Shown piece by piece: positions 4,610 through 5,090 of a stretch of 5,090 nt of DNA. Below the pieces are notes generated by a model. The model saw only the letters and a list, made by a program, of their open reading frames with translations. It made no database searches and was not told the DNA's origin. The DNA lies in NCBI GenBank assembly GCA_030588935.1, contig JAUUWR010000069.1, positions 1 to 5,090 on the forward strand. The letters run 5' to 3'. The translations under genes and the position numbers were made by a program. The DNA comes from a bacterium (GTDB lineage Archaea; Nanobdellota; Nanobdellia; Pacearchaeales; GW2011-AR1). Numbering within the stretch: the stretch's first letter is position 1; each line of letters starts with the position of its first letter.

Positions 4610-5090
4610 AACCAAATATAATTATTATAATACTTGATGCATTACGACCAAAAAATCTTAGTTTGTATAGTTATAAAAAAAAAACTGATAAAAATATAAA
4701 AAAAATAGCTTCTGAATCAATTGTTTTTAACCAGCATTTTTCTACATCAAACTCTTCTTATCCTTCTTTAACCTCTTTGTTTTCTGGACAATATCCTACA
4801 ACTCATGGAATTGTTCACCAGTATCCAAATGCAAGAAAAGAGGAGATAGACAAATTAAGAAAAAATAAATTCTGGCTTCCGATTTATCTTAAAAATATTG
4901 GGTATGAAACATTGGCTTTGACCCCCATGTCTATGTGGTTTAAAAAAGGATTTAATTATATTGAAGAAGAATCTGAAAAAAGTAAATATAAAAAAATTAT
5001 GAACAATAAGTTTATTAAAAAAATTTTATTAAAATTTCCAAATTCTTTTTATACTTTTGGGAAAAAAATAATTAAACATAAATCTTCTGT
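4606..5090 (+). CDS. Sulfatase/alkaline-phosphatase-superfamily enzyme, N-terminal part
   Basis: The 161 visible residues are the N-terminal third or so of a sulfatase-like metalloenzyme. Members cleave sulfate or phosphate esters or transfer phospho-groups such as phosphoethanolamine or phosphoglycerol onto surface glycans and lipids. MKPNIIIIILDALRPKNLS holds the first metal-binding Asp (D11), with DA instead of the DD of classical sulfatases. The family segment continues as NIKKIASESIVFNQHFSTS. SYPSLTSLFSGQYPTTHGI (51-69) matches the CxPSR active-site block, with Ser51 at the nucleophile position and Leu55 in place of Arg. Formylglycine modification would therefore need Ser rather than Cys, or the enzyme is a phospho-transferase type. 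LPIYLKNIGYETLAL (95-109) matches the helix-strand unit after the active site. No signal peptide or membrane segment is visible at the N-terminus. The start overlaps the 39-aa ORF stop as ATGA. Substrate and C-terminal domain lie outside the window. Confidence 0.85.
   Translation, partial: MKPNIIIIILDALRPKNLSLYSYKKKTDKNIKKIASESIVFNQHFSTSNSSYPSLTSLFSGQYPTTHGIVHQYPNARKEEIDKLRKNKFWLPIYLKNIGYETLALTPMSMWFKKGFNYIEEESEKSKYKKIMNNKFIKKILLKFPNSFYTFGKKIIKHKSS

Overview
This is a strongly AT-rich, gene-dense window, and every base outside two short divergent gaps (953-1000 and 4395-4489) is coding. It most likely comes from an archaeon, plausibly a small-genome DPANN-type lineage; that placement is inference. 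The reasons are: archaeal BRE/TATA-like promoters instead of bacterial -35/-10 pairs; start codons about 25 nt from the TATA box centre, as in leaderless mRNAs; no Shine-Dalgarno motif before any gene; a small protein resembling the N-terminal domain of archaeal/eukaryotic IF5A; and a QueC-family protein, which in archaea serves archaeosine synthesis. There are no RNA genes, insertion sequences or CRISPR arrays.

Layout. (1) 1-952, minus strand: a two-gene unit made of a 68-residue IF5A-like protein (746-952) followed, with an 8-nt overlap, by a GT2 glycosyltransferase that runs off the left edge (1-753). (2) 953-1000: a 48-bp bidirectional promoter with a palindromic TATA box, equidistant from the ATG at 952 and one candidate ATG of the opposite gene. 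(3) 1001/1013-1723, plus strand: a QueC-family PP-loop enzyme with a C-terminal four-cysteine zinc site. (4) 1720-4394, minus strand: a GT4 glycosyltransferase (3249-4394) and a cobalamin-binding-type radical SAM enzyme (1720-3252), linked by an ATGA stop/start overlap. The radical SAM gene converges on the QueC gene so tightly that their TAA stop codons share the 4-bp palindrome TTAA. (5) 4395-4489: a second divergent promoter region. (6) 4490-5090, plus strand: an acidic 39-residue ORF ending in LKALGYL, coupled by ATGA to the N-terminal 161 residues of a sulfatase/alkaline-phosphatase-superfamily enzyme cut by the right edge.

Two glycosyltransferases, a radical SAM enzyme and a sulfatase-like enzyme suggest a locus for surface polysaccharide, glycoprotein or glycolipid synthesis and decoration, with tRNA-modification and translation-type genes between the two glycosyltransferase units. 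No product can be named from sequence alone.

The most informative signals are: a near-identical promoter element (AAACTTTAWA) whose C lies exactly 30 nt upstream of the ATG in three separate units; the stand-alone IF5A-like domain that keeps a lysine at the hypusine position; and the 39-residue ORF that looks like a detached sulfatase C-terminal tail placed just before a sulfatase gene.
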